NCBI GenBank assembly: GCA_024642185.1 | Contig: JAHEBR010000084.1 | Coordinates: 1 to 8,334, forward strand | Length of the DNA: 8,334 nucleotides | Source: Marivivens sp. | GTDB lineage: Bacteria > Pseudomonadota > Alphaproteobacteria > Rhodobacterales > Rhodobacteraceae | Direction: 5' to 3' | Part shown: piece by piece, positions 6,321 to 8,334 of the stretch | How positions within the stretch are numbered: the first letter of the stretch is position 1 | How the letters are laid out: every line of letters begins with the position of its first letter | Notes under the pieces: generated by a model | Told to the model about the DNA's origin: nothing | Databases searched by the model: none | The model's input: only the letters and a program-made list of their open reading frames with translations | Made by a program: the position numbers and the translations under genes

Positions 6321-6902
6321 ATGGCAAAATCCCGCGACGCCTTCCGGACCATCAGCGAGGTTTCGGACTGGCTCGACACCCCTGCGCATGTCCTGCGATT
6401 CTGGGAAAGCAAGTTCAGCCAGATCAAGCCGATCAAGCGCGCCGGCGGGCGACGCTACTATCGCCCCGAAGACATGGAGCTTTTGGGCGGGATCAAGGCG
6501 CTGCTTCACGATCAGGGGATGACCATCAAGGGCGTGCAGAAGCTTCTGCGCGAGCAAGGGATCAAGCACGTCGCCGCGATGGGGCCGAGCCCTCTTGATG
6601 AGACAGACGACGAGGTGATTGATTCGCCCACGGCGATCGAGACCGAGGCCGCGCCGCAGATCGTGGTGTCGCAGGTCGAGGCGCCGCAGGTCGAGGCGCC
6701 CCCTGCCCCTGCCCCTGCCCCGAAGCCGCGTCTTGTTCCAATTATCCCCGCCGACCCCAAAGACAGCGACTTTGTCGGCGGCCCGCGCTTTGCAGCGCTG
6801 CTCGCGTCGGCCGATCCCGTCGCCCTGCGCCGCATCTCGCATCAGATCGCGCCGCTCGTGGCGCGGCTCGAAGCGCTGCGCGATCGCGCGGGCGCATCCT
6901 GA
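6321..6902 (+). CDS. MerR-family transcriptional regulator, cysteine-free
   Basis: 193-residue DNA-binding protein. Residues of about 8-75 form a MerR-type winged helix-turn-helix: TISEVSDWLDTPAHVLRFWE, then the wing RRYYRPEDMELLGGIKALLHDQGMTI. The protein then departs from metal-sensing MerR proteins. There is no long dimerisation coiled coil with metal-ligand cysteines, and the whole protein has no cysteine. Instead there is an acidic stretch (DETDDEVID), a proline-alanine-rich linker (about 117-136, encoded by tandem DNA repeats) and a short helical C-terminal segment (FAALLASADPVALRRISHQIAPLVARLEALRD) that might oligomerise. The start follows ihfA by 12 bp with AAGGGG and GTAGGG upstream, so the two are probably co-transcribed. 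Homologues with this position are common in Rhodobacterales, but I know of no assigned ligand or target genes. The DNA-binding fold is well supported; the role is unknown. Confidence 0.87.
   Translation: MAKSRDAFRTISEVSDWLDTPAHVLRFWESKFSQIKPIKRAGGRRYYRPEDMELLGGIKALLHDQGMTIKGVQKLLREQGIKHVAAMGPSPLDETDDEVIDSPTAIETEAAPQIVVSQVEAPQVEAPPAPAPAPKPRLVPIIPADPKDSDFVGGPRFAALLASADPVALRRISHQIAPLVARLEALRDRAGAS
6671..6720 (+). repeat. Two short tandem repeats in the MerR-like linker
   Basis: GCAGGTCGAGGCGCC occurs twice back to back (6671-6685 and 6686-6700), directly followed by three copies of CCCTGC (6701-6718). Both are in-frame units (15 and 6 bp), encoding QVEAP twice and a Pro-Ala run, so a change in copy number would alter linker length without breaking the frame. 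Confidence 0.9.
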
Positions 6903-6962
6903 CCATTCGCCACGCAGATTGGGCCTGTGAAATGCAGCTAGCGAATTATGCTGATTTCCGGC

Positions 6963-6990
6963 TTGCCCTCGCACCGAAAAACAGTATGAA
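6963..6990 (+). promoter_or_regulatory. Candidate promoter of tRNA-Pro
   Basis: TTGCCC (6963-6968) and TATGAA (6985-6990), 16 nt apart, each match four of six sigma-70 positions. The expected start would leave only a few leader bases before the mature tRNA 5' end at 7001. The rest of the 98-bp gap after the MerR-like gene shows no clear terminator. Confidence 0.4.
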
Positions 6991-7000
6991 CGGGCGCAGT

Positions 7001-7077
7001 CGGGCTATAGCGCAGCCTGGTAGCGCGTCCGTCTGGGGGACGGAAGGTCGCAGGTTCAAGTCCTGCTAGCCCGACCA
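7001..7077 (+). tRNA. tRNA-Pro, anticodon GGG
   Basis: 77-nt cloverleaf. The acceptor stem CGGGCTA pairs with TAGCCCG (7067-7073), with the C1-G72 pair and A73 discriminator (7074) characteristic of bacterial proline tRNA. The D arm is GCGC-loop-GCGC; the anticodon stem TCCGT/ACGGA encloses the loop CTGGGGG, with anticodon GGG at 7035-7037. The T arm is GCAGG-TTCAAGT-CCTGC. The 3' CCA is encoded (7075-7077). It reads CCC and CCU, CCC being a frequent proline codon in this GC-rich window. It appears to be a single-gene transcription unit. Confidence 0.98.
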
Positions 7078-7083
7078 TTAAAC

Positions 7084-7115
7084 CGCCCGTCTCGCTCTTG
7101 CGGGGCGGGCGTTTT
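7084..7115 (+). terminator. Rho-independent terminator after tRNA-Pro
   Basis: A 12-bp stem (CGCCCGTCTCGC at 7084-7095 with GCGGGGCGGGCG at 7100-7111, two G-T pairs) closes a TCTT loop and is followed by TTTT (7112-7115). It begins six bases after the tRNA CCA end and ends 24 bp before the dcd start, so dcd probably needs its own initiation or relies on partial readthrough. Confidence 0.9.
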
Positions 7116-7125
7116 CATAACGGCC

Positions 7126-7133
7126 GAGGGAGG
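7126..7133 (+). promoter_or_regulatory. Ribosome-binding site of dcd
   Basis: GAGGGAGG sits 6 nt before ATG 7140. It argues against the in-frame ATG at 7098, which lies inside the terminator stem. Confidence 0.85.
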
Positions 7134-7139
7134 CACGAG

Positions 7140-8213
7140 ATGACAGGGGTTCTGCCAAGCCAGAAGATCCGCGCGCTGATCGCGGGCGGCGCGATCCGGG
7201 CCGATATCCCCGTCACCCCCGCCCAGATTCAGCCCTCGAGCCTCGATCTGCGCCTTGGCACCATCGCCTACCGGGTGCGCGCCTCCTTCCTGACCGGCGG
7301 CGGGCGGACAGTTGACGAGCGGCTTGATGAATTCGAGATGCACCGGATCGACCTCTCCAAAGGGGCGGTTCTGGAAAAGGGCTGCGTCTATGTCGTGCCG
7401 CTGATGGAATCGCTCAAGCTGCCCGAGGGTGTGCAAGCGGTGGCCAATGCCAAATCCTCGACCGGGCGGCTCGATCTTCTGACCCGCACCATCACCGATG
7501 GCGGGGTCGAGTTCGACCGGATCGCACCCGGCTATGACGGCCCGCTTTACGCGGAAATTTGCCCACGCTCCTTCTCGGTCCTCGTGCGGCCCGGAATGCG
7601 CCTTAATCAAATCCGTTTCCGCGACGGCCATGCCGCTTTGTCCGACGACGACCTGCGCGCGCTGCACGGGGCCGCGCCGCTTGTCTCGGGCGAAGCGCTC
7701 ATCGCCGATGGCCTCGGCTTCTCGGTCGATCTGGCGCCGGAGAAGGGCACGCTCGTCGGCTATCGCGCCAAGCCGCACACGGGCGTGATCGACCTCGATC
7801 TCATCGGCCATTACGCGCCTGAGGACTATTGGGAGCCGATCCATACCTCGGAAGGCCGGATCATCCTTGATCCCGGCGCATTTTATATCCTTGTGAGCCG
7901 CGAGGCGGTGACGATCCCGCCGGAATGCGCCGCCGAAATGGCGCCCTATCTGGCGATGGTGGGCGAGTTTCGCGTCCATTATGCGGGCTTCTTCGATCCG
8001 GGCTTCGGCCATGATGCGGCGGGCGGGCAAGGCTCGCGCGGGGTTCTTGAGGTGCGCTGCCACGAGGCGCCTTTCGTGCTCGAACACGGGCAGGTCGTGG
8101 GGCGCTTGGTCTATGAGCGGATGACCGAAACGCCGGATATGCTCTATGGCCGCGAGATTGCGTCGAACTATCAGGGCCAGGGGCTGAAGCTGTCGAAGCA
8201 TTTCCGCAGTTAA
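7140..8213 (+). CDS. dcd: Two-domain 2'-deoxycytidine 5'-triphosphate deaminase family protein
   Basis: 357-residue member of the long alphaproteobacterial dCTP deaminase group (DCD_N type), expected to convert dCTP to dUTP for thymidylate synthesis. It is nearly twice the length of E. coli Dcd and looks like a fused pair of dUTPase-fold domains. The N-terminal half has QPSSLDLRLG (31-40), the nucleotide-binding motif K105-S106-S107-x2-R110, and Glu139 in LYAEI at the position of the general-base glutamate. The C-terminal half (about 210-330) repeats the fold with FDPGFG (285-290) and Glu304 in LEVRCHE, but lacks an SSxxR motif. A strong GAGGGAGG site supports the start at 7140. The gene follows a terminator and has no operon partner upstream. 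Deaminase activity is inferred from family; a dUTPase or bifunctional activity is not excluded. Confidence 0.88.
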   Translation: MTGVLPSQKIRALIAGGAIRADIPVTPAQIQPSSLDLRLGTIAYRVRASFLTGGGRTVDERLDEFEMHRIDLSKGAVLEKGCVYVVPLMESLKLPEGVQAVANAKSSTGRLDLLTRTITDGGVEFDRIAPGYDGPLYAEICPRSFSVLVRPGMRLNQIRFRDGHAALSDDDLRALHGAAPLVSGEALIADGLGFSVDLAPEKGTLVGYRAKPHTGVIDLDLIGHYAPEDYWEPIHTSEGRIILDPGAFYILVSREAVTIPPECAAEMAPYLAMVGEFRVHYAGFFDPGFGHDAAGGQGSRGVLEVRCHEAPFVLEHGQVVGRLVYERMTETPDMLYGREIASNYQGQGLKLSKHFRS

Positions 8214-8300
8214 AAAAGATTTCTCGCTTCCGACCTGCGGGCGGCTTGACCTTACCGATCCGCCCTCCCACATCTCGTTCACCACGTCACATCCGGCCAC

Positions 8301-8334
8301 GGAGCCATCTTGGATTTCCTCTTCATTCTGAGCG
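8301..8334 (+). CDS. Possible start of a further gene (TTG start, right edge)
   Basis: GGAG at 8301-8304 precedes a TTG codon at 8310 by 5 nt, opening a frame that begins (M)DFLFILS and runs off the window. The hydrophobic beginning would suit a membrane segment or signal peptide. Only eight codons are visible, so no family can be named. A TTGACC hexamer at 8246 could be part of a promoter in the 96-bp gap after dcd, but no good -10 was seen at the right distance. Confidence 0.4.

Noticed and set aside
6903..7077. tRNA-Pro as an integration (att) site of a mobile element.
   Set aside because: No integrase gene, no second copy of the tRNA 3' end and no change in gene character on either side within the window.
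8239..8265. A GGGCGG/CCGCCC inverted repeat after dcd as a possible terminator.
   Set aside because: Only 6 bp of stem with a 15-base loop and no following T-run; likely chance in GC-rich DNA.
7056..8300. A 414-codon minus-strand open frame covering dcd.
   Set aside because: It overlaps the tRNA, the terminator and the entire dcd gene, and its translation has no known features.

Overview
The window reads as an ordinary housekeeping stretch of a high-GC alphaproteobacterial chromosome, most likely Rhodobacterales (Rhodobacteraceae/Paracoccaceae). The grounds are the gene order yceD(DUF177)-rpmF-plsX-fabH-ihfA-merR, a 100-residue IHF alpha subunit encoded just after fabH (in enterics it follows pheT), a long two-domain dCTP deaminase, and strong use of G/C at third codon positions. 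These identifications come from recognising translated motifs by eye; no database search was run.

Layout. On the minus strand, reading leftward from about 2754, lie a BamE-type outer-membrane lipoprotein (2278-2754), an OlsB/GlsB-like GNAT N-acyltransferase (1432-2205) and an Uup-like ABC-F ATPase (1-1422, running off the left edge). The last two are only 9 bases apart. On the plus strand, diverging from bamE across a gap of about 70 bp, are DUF177/YceD (2825-3397), rpmF for ribosomal protein L32 (3585-3791), plsX (3814-4944), fabH (4941-5912, overlapping plsX by 4 bp), ihfA (6006-6308) and a cysteine-free MerR-type regulator (6321-6902). A separate unit follows: tRNA-Pro(GGG) at 7001-7077 with a strong intrinsic terminator at 7084-7115. 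Next comes a 357-residue dCTP deaminase-family protein (7140-8213). The first codons of a probable further gene with a TTG start (8310 onward) lie at the right edge.

How the genes fit together. The plus-strand cluster links ribosome assembly (YceD, L32) with the first steps of phospholipid and fatty-acid synthesis (PlsX makes acyl-phosphate, FabH starts chain elongation) and then with nucleoid architecture and regulation (IHF alpha, MerR-like). The minus-strand cluster combines outer-membrane assembly (BamE), probable aminolipid synthesis (GNAT acyltransferase) and a translation-associated ABC-F ATPase. The shared theme is envelope and membrane growth alongside translation.

I found no mobile element, CRISPR array, phage gene, toxin-antitoxin pair or obviously new system. 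The points most worth a second look are the substrate of the lone OlsB/GlsB-like acyltransferase, the apparent absence of the arm segment in the first ABC-F domain, the asymmetric conservation of active-site residues in the two halves of the dCTP deaminase, and the proline-rich, tandem-repeat linker of the MerR-like protein.
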